Part shown: piece after piece, positions 24,703 through 35,934 of the stretch | Layout of the letters: every line of letters begins with the position of its first letter | Position numbering within the stretch: the first letter of the stretch is position 1 | NCBI GenBank assembly: GCA_014904985.1 | Contig: MU129088.1 | Coordinates: 63,235 to 127,234 of the forward strand | Length of the DNA: 64,000 bases | Reading direction: 5' to 3' | Origin: Hydnum rufescens UP504 | Lineage: Eukaryota > Basidiomycota > Agaricomycetes > Cantharellales > Hydnaceae | The notes under the pieces: generated by a model | The model's input: the letters and a program-made list of their open reading frames with translations, nothing else | What the model was told of the DNA's origin: nothing | Databases searched by the model: none | Translations under genes and position numbers: made by a program

Positions 24703-25447
24703 GGCAGTGGAGATGAATTTAAGGTCAATAGAACCATTGGTAATGCACTGGCAGATGTAATGGTGGTGGACATCAATATGTTGGTACAGGCATGATTAAT
24801 GGGATTTTTGGCAAGGAGTTGGGCACCATGATTATTGATGACAAGAGTGGTGGGGGAGGTAATGTCCTGATCCAAATCCAGCAGCAAGTGGCGGAGCCAG
24901 ATAAGCTCTTTGGCAGCTTCCATGGCAGTGATATACTCTGCTTCAGTGGAGGATTGAGCAACCATGGCTTGGCCTTTGGAGCTCCATGAGACCGGGCCAC
25001 CTGATGGGGTGAACACATAGCCAGAGATGGATTTGTGAGTTGTCAGGTCCATAGCATAGTCAGAGTCAGTGTAACCAAGGAGGTTTCCACTGTCAGATTG
25101 GAAGGTAATGCCATAGTGGATAGTGCCAGCAAGGTAGCAGAGGAGGTACTTGAGAGTGGTGACATGTTTAGTGCCTGGATGAGAGGAGAATATAGACAGT
25201 GCAGCAACAGCATAGGTGATATCAGGGCAGGTTCCAGTCATCACATACATCATGGATCCAATCACTTCAAGGTATGGAAAATTGTGAGCAGCATCAACCT
25301 CAGCATCAGTTGCAGGCCCCAGTATGATTTTTTCTGGAGGGGGGGTCAAAGTCAGTTTGCAGTCAGCCATTCCAAATCAGGTGAGTACTGTTTTCAGATA
25401 CTGTGACTGGTCAACAGTGAGGGTTGAGGTTTCGAGGTTGTAGTGAA
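24703..25447 (-). pseudogene. Ty1/Copia copy 1, reverse transcriptase end and RNase H
   Basis: A minus-strand frame reads KTVLT*FGMADCKLTLTPPP, then IGSMMYVMTGTCPDITYAVA and the RNase H core YTDSDYAMDLTTHKSISGYV with SSTEAEYITAMEAAKELIWL. At about 24,800 a frameshift separates this from HIDVHHHYICQCITNGSIDL, the usual end of the Copia RNase H. The 3' end of the element is missing at 24,703. The 5' side joins in frame, across the inserted Copia copy 2, to the reverse transcriptase at 32,713-33,010. Confidence 0.9.
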
Positions 25448-25621
25448 TAGTGAGAGTTATGGTATTCGTGCGAGAAGAACTCCCCCTGATTACTAAGCAG
25501 GTGAGGACGAATTCGGTAGACTGGTGAGACTTGAGTCCCCAGGTGAATTAAGCAGGTGGCAGGAAGAACACACAGAGAAGTCCTTGAGATTTATGTGGGC
25601 TCAAGCCCGTCCTTTATACTA
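25448..25621 (-). repeat. 3' LTR of Copia copy 2, first part
   Basis: TAGTGAGAGTTATGG to CCTTTATACTA. It matches 32,320-32,493 and breaks off where the intact LTR continues ATTTACATGAGGC, which resumes at 27,876. Confidence 0.88.
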
Positions 25622-25639
25622 CAAGTAAAGGCTGTCACC

Positions 25640-25913
25640 CGTGCATGCCAGCTTGTACTCTTGCCTTAGGTGGCTGCTTTGTCCATACATGGCTGGTACT
25701 CTTGCCTTAGGTGACTGCTTTGTCCATACATGGCTGGTACTCTTGCCTTAGGTGGCTGCTTTGTCCATACATGGCTGGTACTCTTGCCTTAGGTGGCTAG
25801 CTTTGTCCATACATGGCTGGTACTCTTGCCTTAGGTGGCTGCTTGTCCATACATGACTGGTACTCTTGCCTTAGGTGGCTGCTTGTCCATACATGACTGG
25901 TACTCTTGCCTTA
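25640..25913. repeat. Minisatellite, about seven copies of a 41-44 bp unit
   Basis: The unit contains TGGTACTCTTGCCTTAGGTG followed by GCTGCTTTGTCCATACATG. Copies differ by single bases and by CTTT/CTT length. The last copy is interrupted by the hairpin element at TTA and resumes at 26,027. Confidence 0.9.
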
Positions 25914-26026
25914 TTCAAAGAAACACATTTCTCAATATAAAAATGGCAAAATGACCCAAAATGTTTTGCCATTTTTATATTGAGAAATGCATTTCTTTGA
26001 AATGTTTCTGGGGTATCCAAACAGGC
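25914..26026. mobile_element. Hairpin MITE with TTA target duplication, left end missing
   Basis: An 88-bp near-perfect hairpin (25,914-26,001) has 38-bp arms around TGACCCAAAATG, with stem words TTTCTCAATATAAAAATGGC and the complement. It is followed by ATGTTTCTGGGGTATCCAAA and CAGGCCC. The minisatellite unit reads GCCTTA|...|TTAGGTGG around it, so TTA is duplicated. CCAAACAGGCCC is a typical right end of Harbinger-type MITEs. The matching left end (GGGCCTGTTTGG...) is absent, so about 27 bp have been lost. Confidence 0.8.
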
Positions 26027-27019
26027 CCTTAGGTGGCTGCTGTGAGCCTATGGTGCCAGCTTTGAGCCTGCCATTGTTAGTATGAGAGGATTGGATCAAT
26101 CTTGTTATTATTACATAATCCACATGATGTATATAGCTTGGGAATTCCTGATCTCCTATCAAGTTTTTCTTGTGCCAAGGCTGTGGGCCCCAATTAAGCT
26201 CTGTGATACCTGGAGATTAACCCACAGTGAAGTGGTGTTCCTGTCTCCCTGGCTCTAATGTCCCCATGCTGCATGCACCACCCTCCTTGTGTCCATGAAT
26301 CCCACCATGTGTGTGGATTCATCACATGACCAAACCCAAACTCATATTCAACCCCATGACACTGTATCTGAAAGTATATCCTGTATTGACTTGAAGCTAT
26401 AACCTGCAACCATGGCCCCTGTGGCTAACCTGCAACTGAAACTGAAACCATACCTGTACCCTGAAAAAGTTACCTGACTGTATTGTGGCTGACCTGCACC
26501 CATAACCCAAACCCATGACTGTAATCCATAACCCATGATGCTGTTACACCCCATCTTCACCTATCACATGCACACCCTCCATTCATTTGTACTGTTAGTA
26601 CAGATATCCCTTATGTAACCAACCCCACTCTATTTTTTCATTTGTCCCTGGTGGACATTTTTTTCTATTCTGATTGAGACCTGTCCTCTGCTGTTGGGAT
26701 TGGATCAGTCTCATCTTGATTATGTAATACACATGATGTACAGTATATAGCTCAGGATCCCCTGACCCCCCTATTAAGTTTTTCTCTCACTAACAGCCAT
26801 AAGTCTGTATGCCTGCATTTAAAAAATGATATAATCTGTATTTTCATGAGATAACCACATTGGTTATGCCAAATTGAAATGCATTTCATCAAGGTATTTT
26901 AAATGGGAATTCATATTAGGATAGCATTTGGGGCTCTGGGGCCAATACACTTGTTTCTGAGGATGTCAAATTCAGATGTGGAATCAAGACAATGCTCCCC
27001 ATATGCACTCTACAGAATA
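26027..27019. other. Filler inside the split LTR, with a 90-bp direct repeat pair
   Basis: No gene. Segments at 26,080-26,170 and 26,690-26,785 are alike (GGATTGGATCA, then CACATGATGTA and TATATAGCT, then AAGTTTTTCT), starting TGTTAG and TGTTGGG. They may be the LTRs of a very small element, but I found no primer site or flanking duplication to prove it. Confidence 0.4.
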
Positions 27020-27580
27020 TGCCTATATTCTCATCAGTGCCCCCCTTTGCTGATACACCCCCTCTTTGCTAATACACCCCCCCTGCTAATACACCCCCCT
27101 CCCTTCCTGGTAACACCCCCCCTTCCCTTCCTGGTAATACCCCCCCCTATTGGCAACACTCCCCCTTCCCTTATTGGTACCACCCCCCCTTCCCTTCCTG
27201 GTAACCACCACCCCCTTCTTCCTGGTAATACCCCCCCCTATTGCAACACTCCTTCCTTCCGGTAATACCTCCCCCCTGCTGGCAACAACCCCCCTTGTTG
27301 GTAACACCCCCCTCCCTTCCTGGTAACACCTCCCCCCCCTTCCTGGTAATACCCCCCCTTCCTGGTAATACCCCCCCCTCCTGGTAATACCCCCCCTCCT
27401 GGTAATACCCCCCCTCCTGTAATACCCCCCCTCCTGGTAATACCCCCCTCCGTATACCCTTCCTGGTAATACCCCCCCCTCCAGAGTTACCAACCTCCCC
27501 TAACAAACCCCCTTGGAATTAGACCCACCCACCCCTCTGAAGGTAATAATCCCCTCCCCCCCCATTTAACAACCCCCTGG
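27020..27580. repeat. C-rich simple repeat array
   Basis: Irregular tandem units of the form CCCCCCTTCCTGGTAATA, about 17-22 bp long. Long frames across it are by-products of the repeat. Confidence 0.9.
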
Positions 27581-27666
27581 GCAAGTGGATTGATTGTGCT
27601 CCCTCAGTACCACTTAGAAGTGCCAGTACATAGGATTCTAATTACCAAGGAGGTGTGTACTCTCCT

Positions 27667-27745
27667 TAGTCTTATTGGTTAAGGTGGATTGCTGCTGTAA
27701 TGGCACTGAGATGGCCCATGTTCAAACCTGAGTGAGGGTGTTAGT
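27667..27745 (+). repeat. tRNA-like SINE head
   Basis: TGGTTAAGGTGG at 27,676-27,687 fits an internal A box and GTTCAAACC at 27,720-27,728 fits the B-box consensus GWTCRANNC, with tRNA-like spacing. No full cloverleaf is evident. Confidence 0.35.
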
Positions 27746-27875
27746 TTTTGGCACCTTGGCTCTCATCACATGGGATCTGCTGGCTCACTGCCCAGTTCAA
27801 ACTCCGCAGATGAGCTAAGCAAAATTGAAACTCTGAAGATGAGGTAATCCTTGACCTAACTCCCTTCTGTTATAG

Positions 27876-28089
27876 ATTTACATGAGGCACAGAAACACAT
27901 AAGATGGGGTAAAATATGGGGTAAGGATGAAGTAAAAGTCCAATGATGGTGGCAAGGAAAAGATCACTGGTGAAACCTATCTACAAGATCCTAGATAATC
28001 GAGGTCGGTGCTGTTTGCATAGCCCCCTAGGGGTCATGCTTGTCTCCGATGTCGTATCCAGTTCGCTTCTGTATCCACTTGCTCCAACA
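27876..28089 (-). repeat. 3' LTR of Copia copy 2, second part
   Basis: Runs from ATTTACATGAGGCAC to CACTTGCTCCAACA, matching 32,495-32,707. It is preceded on the minus strand by the polypurine tract. Confidence 0.88.
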
Positions 28090-28096
28090 CTCCCCC

Positions 28097-31000
28097 TCAA
28101 GCGCGATATAACCTGAGTCCAATCGCGTGATAGTCCAATTTCACAGCCCCAAGGGCTTTCGTTAAAATGTCGGCCATCATAGTCTCTGTGGGACAGTATA
28201 CCAGGTTGAAAATACCATCTTTAATTGTCTCATGGATAAAATGAAAATGGATGTCAATATGCTTCGTCCTGGGCATGATAATTATCACCCATCATGAGTT
28301 TCAATGCAGCTTGATTGTTGCAGTACAGGGTTGTGGCCTTGAGTTGAGTGTGAAATAACTCAGCAATGAGGCTCCGCAGCCAAATGCCTTCTTTGGCAGC
28401 CTGCATCACAGCGACGTATTCTGCCTCAGCCGTTGATAGCGTAATTAGCTCCTGTTTTTGGGAGCTCCAGGAGACCATTCCTCCGTCGATCAGGTAAGCA
28501 TACCCTGTAATCGTGCGGTGATGTTCCTGCATCACTCTGTCTGCATCTGTATACCTGAGTAAGTCATGACTTTTCAATCCATACATTAGGCTGATATCTT
28601 TTGTGCCTGATAGGTACTGTATAGCTTGCTTTGCCATTTCCCAATGCATAGGTCCTGGCTGGTCAAAAAATCGCGATAGTGTCGATACTGCAAAGGTAAT
28701 GTCTGGCCTTGTGGCCACAGACGTGTACATGAGGCTTCCTATGGCCTCGCAATATGGGGTCTTCTTCATATGCTCGATTTCTTCAGGATTCATCATGGGA
28801 TCCTCTTTTGAGAGTGTGGCCCCGGGTTCCATTGGCATATTTATGAATTTCGAGTTGCCCAAAGAGAACCAGGCTACAATTGAATCAATGTACGACTTTT
28901 GTGATAATCAGATCGTTCATAATTCACGGTCCCATTTGATTTTAATGCCGAGTAGCCAGTGAAGTGGCCCTAAGTCAGTAATTGGGTATTTGTCATTAAT
29001 CTTCCACTTGTATTCGTCAAGTAATGCCCTCGACGGGCCTGTAAATGTGCAATCATCCACATGGATTGCGAGAATAAGCTCCTCCCCATTCACTTGGGTA
29101 TGGAACACACCTGGATCGGCATGGCTAGCCCTGAAACCAAGATCATTAAGGGTGTGCGAGAGGGAATCATACCAGCATCGCCTGGCCTGTTTGAGACCAT
29201 ATAGGGTCTTCTGTAGTTGTAGAATCGTGTCTTTTCCCTGGGGTTTATACTTGGGGGGGAAATGCATATAGATTTCTTCGTTTTCATCAAGTTCACCATT
29301 GAGGTATGTGCCATTGAAATTGAAGGAGTCGATATCCCAATCGTTTCGTGCAGCAAGTGCAATAATCGTTCGAAAACTTGCAAGTTGCGTGATGGGGGAA
29401 TATGTTTCATAGTAGTCAACACTGTAAATCTGTGTGAAACCGTGGGCAACTAGACATGCCTTATACTTTAGAATGGTTCCATCAGCTTTGCATTTGATTT
29501 TGAATACGAGCTTGCAATTGACAATATTCTTGCCGGGTGGCCTTGGTACTTTGTCCCAAGTTCCGGTGTCTTTGATGGTTTTGAGTTCGATATCGATAGC
29601 CTTTTTCCATTGTGGCCAATCAGTTTGTGACTTGGCCTCATCCAATGATTTGGGATCTCCATCTATATCTTGAATGGTTGCGAAAACCACATCATCAAGT
29701 TCTATGTGATAGATGGCGTCATTTATGAGAGAAATAGAATTCTCGCCGATATTATCACCACTCCCCCTGATGCTGGGGATCTGAGAGTTGGGTTTGTGCA
29801 TATATCCATGCACTGTGCCTTCACCTTGCATGAGGCGTTGTATGTATTGGGAGGGTTTCGAGGCACATGTAGAACGTCATTCAGGTTCAGTGGGTTGGGT
29901 CTGTTTTGATATAGGAGGGGGTTTGGCAGGGGTAGATGGCCTAGAATTTAGGGTTTTGTTGTCATCTGAGTCTTCGGGATCTGGAGAGTTGTTGTTGGTT
30001 GGCAGGGGATCTGACCATGGCCTTGAGCTCGTAGCTGGGGGATTGACAGAAATGTCAATTGTTGAGGTAGTGAATTTTATGTTACATTCAACAGATATTT
30101 TGTTCCTTCCCTTCCAGTAAATTCTGTGAGCATGTGGGCTGTCATTATCATAGCCCACCCAAAAGGCTTCATTCACATGTTTGTCCAGTTTTGATCCAGA
30201 GTCGTTATGAACCCAGACTCATTGGCCCCAAATAGGGACATTCGTGAGGTTTGGCTTTTCCTTTGTAAGTTGTTCAAGTGGTGTCATGTGGCCTAAGACA
30301 TGTGTAGAGGTATGATTTTTGAGCCAGATGGCCCAATTCACAGCCTCGCCCCAGAGATTTTTCAGCAATTGGGATTGATGTAACATAGCATGAGTTCGTT
30401 CGAGAATCCACTGATTCAGTGATTTGGCAACTCTGTTGTGCTGGGGGGTATCATGGGTGGTTAATCAGTGCTCTGTGCCCTGATCCCCTAGAAATTTTGT
30501 GAATGCATGACTTGTGTATTTGCCTCCATGGTCAGATCGAAGCTGTTTAATTTGGACTCCGTGTTGTGTCTTCACCCAAGCTGTGAAGTCTTTGTAAGCA
30601 TCGAGTGCCTCATCCTTCATACGTAATAGTTGAAGTTTCATATATCTCGTGGCGTCATCTGTAAATGTGATGTAATATGAGCGCCCACCTAAGGAATTTA
30701 GGGGTGATGGCCCCCAAACATCTGTATGAATTTCCTCGCCGAATGAGGAGGCGAGCAGGGCTGTCCACTCTTTCTTGATGGCCTTCCGTGTGGCCTTGGT
30801 GTACTTGCAGGAGTCGCAGGAAAAATCCTTGATGTCATCAATTAAGTTGATGCCCTCGATAACATTGTTTTTGATAAGCGTGGGTATTGTATCAACTGAA
30901 ATATGGGCCAATCGTCTGTGAAGGTCCAAGAGCTTCACCGTCTCATGTGCAATTGTAGCTGCTGCATTAGCGTGTTCGACTTTGTATAAGTCATTATCGC

Positions 31001-32243
31001 CACCAGAGATGCATCCAATAAGGACACCTTTCGGGTTTTTGATTTTGCACGAGTTTCCATCAAATAGGACTTTGTGACCCACCTTTGTAATTTGGTTTAT
31101 TGAAATGACCGTTAATCTGAGTTCTGGAGCATGGAGGGCATCACGCAAGATGACTGGGGTGAATTTCCTGTCATTTGGCACTTGAATCTTTAAGTCGCCA
31201 GCACCAATAGCATGGAATACTCAGTTGTTAGCTGCAAGGATTGGGTGAGGGTTGATGGGATGGTAATTAATGAATTGCTCCTTATATGGAGACATGTGTT
31301 GGGTGGCCCCTGAATCGTATATTTCGGCATAGGCAGGGGATTTCATCCATTCGTTCGTTGTTGCTGCGATATCTGGCTGTGGCCCGATGGCCTCAATTGT
31401 TGCCCATGCCTCAATGTCGGCATGTGCAGCTGCTGAGGTGCTTTCCTTAGCACCCGTCCTGGAGTTCAGTGATCCATGGGGTCCCTGGCCTTCCTTTCCT
31501 CCCCCTTTTTCCCAACAGTCCGCTTTGAAGTGTCCCTTTCAGTGGCAATTAAAACACTCGACATCCTTCTTGCTCTTCCTTTGCCCATTGGCATGGAAGG
31601 CCTCGTTGTTATTCGATTTGGACTTCCCCTTCTTCAGGGTTTGCCAGTCATACTCGTCTGTCATGAGGTGGATTACCAGAGTTGGCATAATAGACTTGCC
31701 ACTGAGATCCGTGGCAGCCATAATCAAATTTATTGTATTATTGTATGAGTTGGGGAGTGATCCCAATAGAATATTTCCATATTCTTCATCCAGAATAGTG
31801 GCGCCCATGGCTGCCAACTGCTCTTTAAGATTGGCCAATTTGTCGAAGTGTGCACGGACATTGTCATCTGCGCCGCAGTGAGTATTCTGTAATCACTTTC
31901 GTAAGTTGACCAAAATTAACTTCGACCATCCTTCGTATAAAGCCCGGAGCTGATCCCAGACCTCCTTGGCCTTTAGTCCAGCCTTAATATGGCTGAACAC
32001 TGTATCAGGGACCAAGCCAGCCACAAGTTGCTTAACCATGGCCTTGTCTTTCTTCCATCGAGCCTCTGGTGTAAGTCCATCAACCATACTGGCAGCACTA
32101 TAGTCTGACGTAATTGCGTCACTCATAAGGTGCTCAAGGAGCCCTTTCGCATCGAGGGCCCACATAATCTAGTCATGGTATGTGACCCAGTTCGTACCAT
32201 CTGCTGCCAATTTCGTAACCTGAATCTTGAATTCGTTGCTCAT
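28097..32243 (-). pseudogene. Copia copy 2 gag-pol polyprotein with multiple stops
   Basis: One frame, start MSNEFKIQVTKLAADGTNW at 32,243, stop TGA at 28,097. In order: gag (DGLTPEARWKKDKAMV), zinc knuckle CFNCH*KGHFKADC near 31,535, protease active site YDSGATQHMS near 31,310, GAG-pre-integrase LLDLHRRLAHIS, integrase SCDSCKYTK with HTDVWGP and SDHGGKYTS, reverse transcriptase FNGTYLNGEL with IHVDDCTF (HVDD in place of YVDD), and RNase H STAEAEYVAVMQAAKEGIWL with HIDIHFHFIHE. The frame is interrupted near 32,168 (TAG) and at 31,893, 31,539, about 31,220, 30,465, about 30,219, 29,877, 28,917 and about 28,908 (all TGA). Apart from these it runs without a clear frameshift, so the stops, not indels, inactivated it. 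Confidence 0.93.
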
Positions 32244-32307
32244 AGTGATCTTTTCTAGTGAGAGAAAAAATAGGGGGTAAATGTGTTTCTTTTAAGAGAG
32301 CAGCAAT

Positions 32308-32319
32308 GGGCCCATAACC
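32308..32319 (-). promoter_or_regulatory. Primer-binding site, complementary to initiator tRNA-Met anticodon arm
   Basis: On the minus strand GGTTATGGGCCC follows the last LTR base directly. It is complementary to GGGCCCATAACC, the anticodon-arm sequence of eukaryotic initiator tRNA-Met, which includes the CAT anticodon. Priming from an internally cut half-tRNA is known for Drosophila copia and some fungal Copia elements. Confidence 0.85.
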
Positions 32320-32707
32320 TAGTGAGAGTTACAGTATTTCGTGCGAGAAGAACTCCCCCTGATTACTAAGTGGGTGAGGATGAATTTGGTAGACTGGCGA
32401 GACTTGAGTCACCCAGGTGAATTAAGCAAGTGGTGGGAAGAACACACAGAGAAGTCCTTGAGATTTATGTGGGCTCAAGCCCATCCTTTATACTATTTAC
32501 ATGAGGCACAGAAACACATAAGATGGGGTAAAATATGGGGTAAGGATGAAGTAAAAGTCCAATGATGGCGGCAAGGAAAAGATCGCCAGTGAAACCTATC
32601 TACAAGATCCTAGATAATCAAGGTTGGTGCTGTTTGCATAGCCCCCTAGGGGTCATGCTTGTCTCCGATGTCGTATCCAGTCACTTCTGTATCCGCTTGC
32701 TCCAACA
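32320..32707 (-). repeat. 5' LTR of Copia copy 2 (388 bp)
   Basis: TAGTGAGAGTTACAG to TGCTCCAACA on the plus strand. It carries a TATA-like TTTATACTA in reverse and is the reference for the split 3' LTR and the solo LTR at 12,452. Confidence 0.92.
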
Positions 32708-32712
32708 GTGAA

Positions 32713-33010
32713 CATGGATCCTGAGGATCCAGTGTACAAGTCCAAGGTCAACCATTTTGAAGTGGGATTCCAATTTGGTAATGATATGTTGCATCTGAGC
32801 CATATTGTTGTAGCCAATAAGAAGGTTGTCAACATACAGGGATATGACAACATAGTTGTCATTTCAGTGTAGCAGGTAGATGCAGTGATCGGCTTGTGTG
32901 TGGTTGAACCCCAAGGTGAGAAAGAAGGTGTCGATAGTTGCATACCATTCATGTCCCCCTTGCTTCAGACCATATAAAGCTTTCTTGAGCTTCCAAACCC
33001 AGGTCTCCTT
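32713..33010 (-). pseudogene. Copia copy 1, reverse transcriptase core fragment
   Basis: Minus-strand reading gives KALYGLKQGGHEWYATIDTF, then TLGFNHTQADHCIYL and SLYVDNLLIGYNN, i.e. the catalytic YVDD with Asn in the last place. It continues in frame, once Copia copy 2 and one GTGAA are removed, to the RNase H at 25,447. The other side continues across the 1618-bp element to 34,634. Confidence 0.88.
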
Positions 33011-34628
33011 TGTTGAAATGGGCGGTTATCAACTATGGCGTACGTCATGTGCCACTCGATCTACACCTCTCCGCTTGTCTGGCTTATCCTATGGCCACCC
33101 TCCTTTTACTATATATAATGTAGGTATTTCATGTACACACCCCACTGGTTTGTACCTCCACAACACACATGAGGTTCTTTATCCCAAAACAAACCAGTGA
33201 ACCTCTGTGTTTTTCTACGTGACTAAACCTGTGACTGTTGGGATGAACTGTGCTGTAGTCTGTGACATCAACACCACATCTGAAAACCTGCCATTCGTGC
33301 TTTTTCCGCTTCTAAAGTGCGCGACTATTCTGTTGCCCATCTGGGGGCACCCCTGTCTATACCTGGGAGTACCTGTTCTTTGGGGAAACCTCTACTTGCA
33401 CCTGGGATTGACATTCTAGCTGTGCTTGTGAACCCGTGTCCCATGTCTACTGTGACTGTCAGACCCATGTCGTTTTTGGGGAATTTTTCTATTGCTGTTG
33501 TGCCATGTTGGTGAGGTGGAGGATTTAGTTGGGTGTTTGGGTGGGCTCTGGCCCTGGACCCAGAACACTATTTTGAGACGTGCATGAGGAAGTCTCTGGA
33601 CTTGGCTCATGACTCTTGGGTCTTTTAGGTGGGATGGAGGTGGTGCCTGGGTGAGGGGATTTCATGGATCTGGCTCATCGATCAGGGTGCGTGGAGGGGA
33701 TTTGGATATCTGGCTCATGGCACATGACATCATCAAGACATCTACTGTTGTTCTTCCGGTTCGCGTGAGGGAGTTTGGGCTCGGCTCATGGTACCCGCTA
33801 CTGTTGGCGATTTATCAATCTATGTGGGCCCAGCTCACTGTTTCGGGATGCATGTGAGGGGATTCGGTTTTCCAGCTCACAGTTCTCAACATCATCAAGA
33901 CATCTGCCATTATATTTTTTCGGTTTACAGTTCATGCGAGGGGATTTGGATATCTGGCTTGTGGTACATGACATTATTTTCAGTTTCTGGTTCATGCGAG
34001 GGAGCTCAGTAAGCTCGGCTTGTGGTCCTCCTACTGAGGGGTTCATTTTTTGATTTTGGTTTGTGCGCAGGGAGTTTCTTGGATGACTCAGCTTGTGGTA
34101 CCTGCTATTACTTGGGAGCATTTTTTCATTTTTGGTTCTCAGTTCGCACAAGGGAGCTCGGACAGCTCGGCTTATGGTCCTGCTACTGACAGGTTTAATT
34201 TTTTTCGGTGTTTACAGTCTCTACTCCAGGGGGAGTATGTTTTCTTCTTGTTTTCCCTTGCCACCCCCATTCCTGTTCAAACTCATTTGCTCCAGTGGGA
34301 GCCATTGTCCGTGTTTTGCTCACTTTCCCATTCCCTGTTTGAACTCACTTGCTTTAGTGGGAGCATATATGGACTGCCCCATTAATTTTTTTCTTTTCTT
34401 TTGTCTCCTGTTTTTTGCTGGTGCCTGTAGTCTCCACTGTCAAGGGGAGTGTTGAAATGGGCGGTTATCAACTACAGCGTACATCATGTGCCGCTCGATC
34501 TACCCCTCTCTGCTTGTCCAGCCTATCCTATGGCTGCCCTCCTTTTACTATATATAACATAGGTATTTCATGTACATACCCCACTGGTTTGTACCTCCAC
34601 AACACACACAAGGTTCTTTATCCCAAAA
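33011..34628 (+). mobile_element. 1618-bp short LTR retroelement, non-autonomous (TRIM/LARD-like)
   Basis: Two direct 179-bp LTRs (33,011-33,189 and 34,450-34,628) start TGTTGAAATGGGCGGTTATC and end TTTATCCCAAAA. TCCTT is duplicated on both sides (33,006-33,010; 34,629-34,633). A polypurine tract AAGGGGAG directly precedes the 3' LTR. The LTRs differ by about a dozen substitutions. The 1.26-kb interior has no retroviral domains and contains degenerate direct repeats (for example GAGGGGATTTGGATATCTGG at 33,696 and 33,938). The element is inserted into the reverse transcriptase of Copia copy 1. Confidence 0.92.
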
Positions 34629-34633
34629 TCCTT

Positions 34634-35454
34634 CCCTCATTCCTCATAGCCCTTGGGCTGGTGCATAAAGATATCTTCCTTGAGGATACAATGAAGGAAG
34701 GTGCACTTGACATCCATGTGACAGATTTTCAGGTGGTGCTGAATGCAAAGGGCAAGGAAGACTCAGATAGCAGCAGACTTGACAACTGGAGCAAAACTTT
34801 CAATGTAGTCAATGTTTTCCCATTGTTGGTCACCACAAGCTGTCAAGTGAGCTTTGTAGCAGGTAATCTGTCCATGTTCATCATGCTTCCAGTGGAGTAC
34901 CATTTTATTCCCAATGAGGTTTGGGATGCTGATAGTGTTGGGGTTTATGAGGTCATAGACATCAGCCTTTCAGATAGAATCAAGTTTGGCACAAATAGCA
35001 GCATCCCAGAGATGGGATTCTGGTCCAGCAAGTGTGTCATCAGTGTGGGGTAGGTCAGGAAGTTCGGTATCAATACCCAAGTCTGCCCCCTTGATGTGGG
35101 CAGTGCTTAGAAGGCTGATGAGCTCCTGGGCAAGATTGGCCTGTAGGGAACCCTCAGGTGCGTCCTTGCGAATGGTGTCTTGTAAAATGCCATAATGACC
35201 ATAGTCATCAGGCTCAAGGTGCTTCAGGGCTTTAATAGAGTGATGATCATGTAGCCTGGGTAGGGGTGCAGCAGGTGGAGGAAGGGCATCCAGAAGGTCA
35301 GGGGGAGGATTGTGTAGGGAGGGCTCACTGGCTTGGTTGGCAGGTGGTCAGTCAGCATCCTCACTGGGTGGGCCCTCAGGGGTGGTAAATTCGACTTCAG
35401 TGTGTGGGAGAGTGGTTTCAATGAACAAGGGGGAGTGGCTAGTGTATGTGCAGT
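34634..35454 (-). pseudogene. Copia copy 1, reverse transcriptase N-terminal part and linker
   Basis: Minus-strand frames give GNKMVLHWKHDEHGQITCY, then YIESFAPVVKSAAI and HHLKICHMDVKCTFLH with LKEDIFMHQPKGYE, typical of the start of the Copia polymerase. A Pro-rich linker precedes it. The fragment is cut off at about 35,455 by the element with inverted ends, so integrase and gag are missing. Confidence 0.8.
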
Positions 35455-35934
35455 GCAGGCTGGTCAGCCATATAGCCTTAGCTCAAAAGGAGTACCATTT
35501 TGATGATTTGTCTTGGCCTGAGAGGGTTAAATTGGGGTTGATGTCAAATGATGATCAAAAAGTGAATTTTGACCTTGGATTGATGGGTTTGACATTAAAT
35601 TTGACATTAACTATTGTCAACAGCCTGAAGATGAAGGACTTCTCAAATATTCAGTACAACCCCATATGTGCAACTAAGGCTGACAGCTCAGTAGCTTGGC
35701 TCAATCATATGAAAGAGGTCACATAGTGCATTGAGTACCACATCAAAATACAGGTGGGTGGACTAGGTATAGTACAATGGGGGGCATGCATGACAGATTC
35801 ACCATGAATATACTAGTACATAGGGAAGGAATGATAGAAGAATTTGAAAGATGAGAAAAAAAGGGCACAGGTTTGGGTGGTAAGAGGAATCAAACAAGCC
35901 TAATAATGCTTGAAACAGCAAATATTTGAGCATC

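Larger units (their letters stand above)
25448..32707 (-). mobile_element. Ty1/Copia copy 2, nearly complete, inserted into copy 1
   Basis: Minus-strand LTR retrotransposon with TG...TA LTR ends. GTGAA is duplicated on each side (25,443-25,447 and 32,708-32,712). The 5' LTR is 32,320-32,707 (388 bp). The 3' LTR is split into 25,448-25,621 and 27,876-28,089 by a 2.25-kb block. The primer site lies directly inside the 5' LTR, and the polypurine tract GAGGGGGAG directly precedes the 3' LTR at about 28,090. The gag-pol frame between them is full length but carries about ten stop codons. Confidence 0.93.

Noticed and set aside
25640..25920. CRISPR-like array
   Set aside because: Units are contiguous without variable spacers and the genome is eukaryotic; it is a minisatellite.
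26085..26785. A small LTR element from the 90-bp direct repeat pair
   Set aside because: No polypurine tract, primer site or flanking duplication could be placed; reported only as a repeat pair.
27086..27506. Gly/Tyr-rich minus-strand proteins (GGVLPGRG-like)
   Set aside because: They are translations of the C-rich simple repeat, open in two frames at once.
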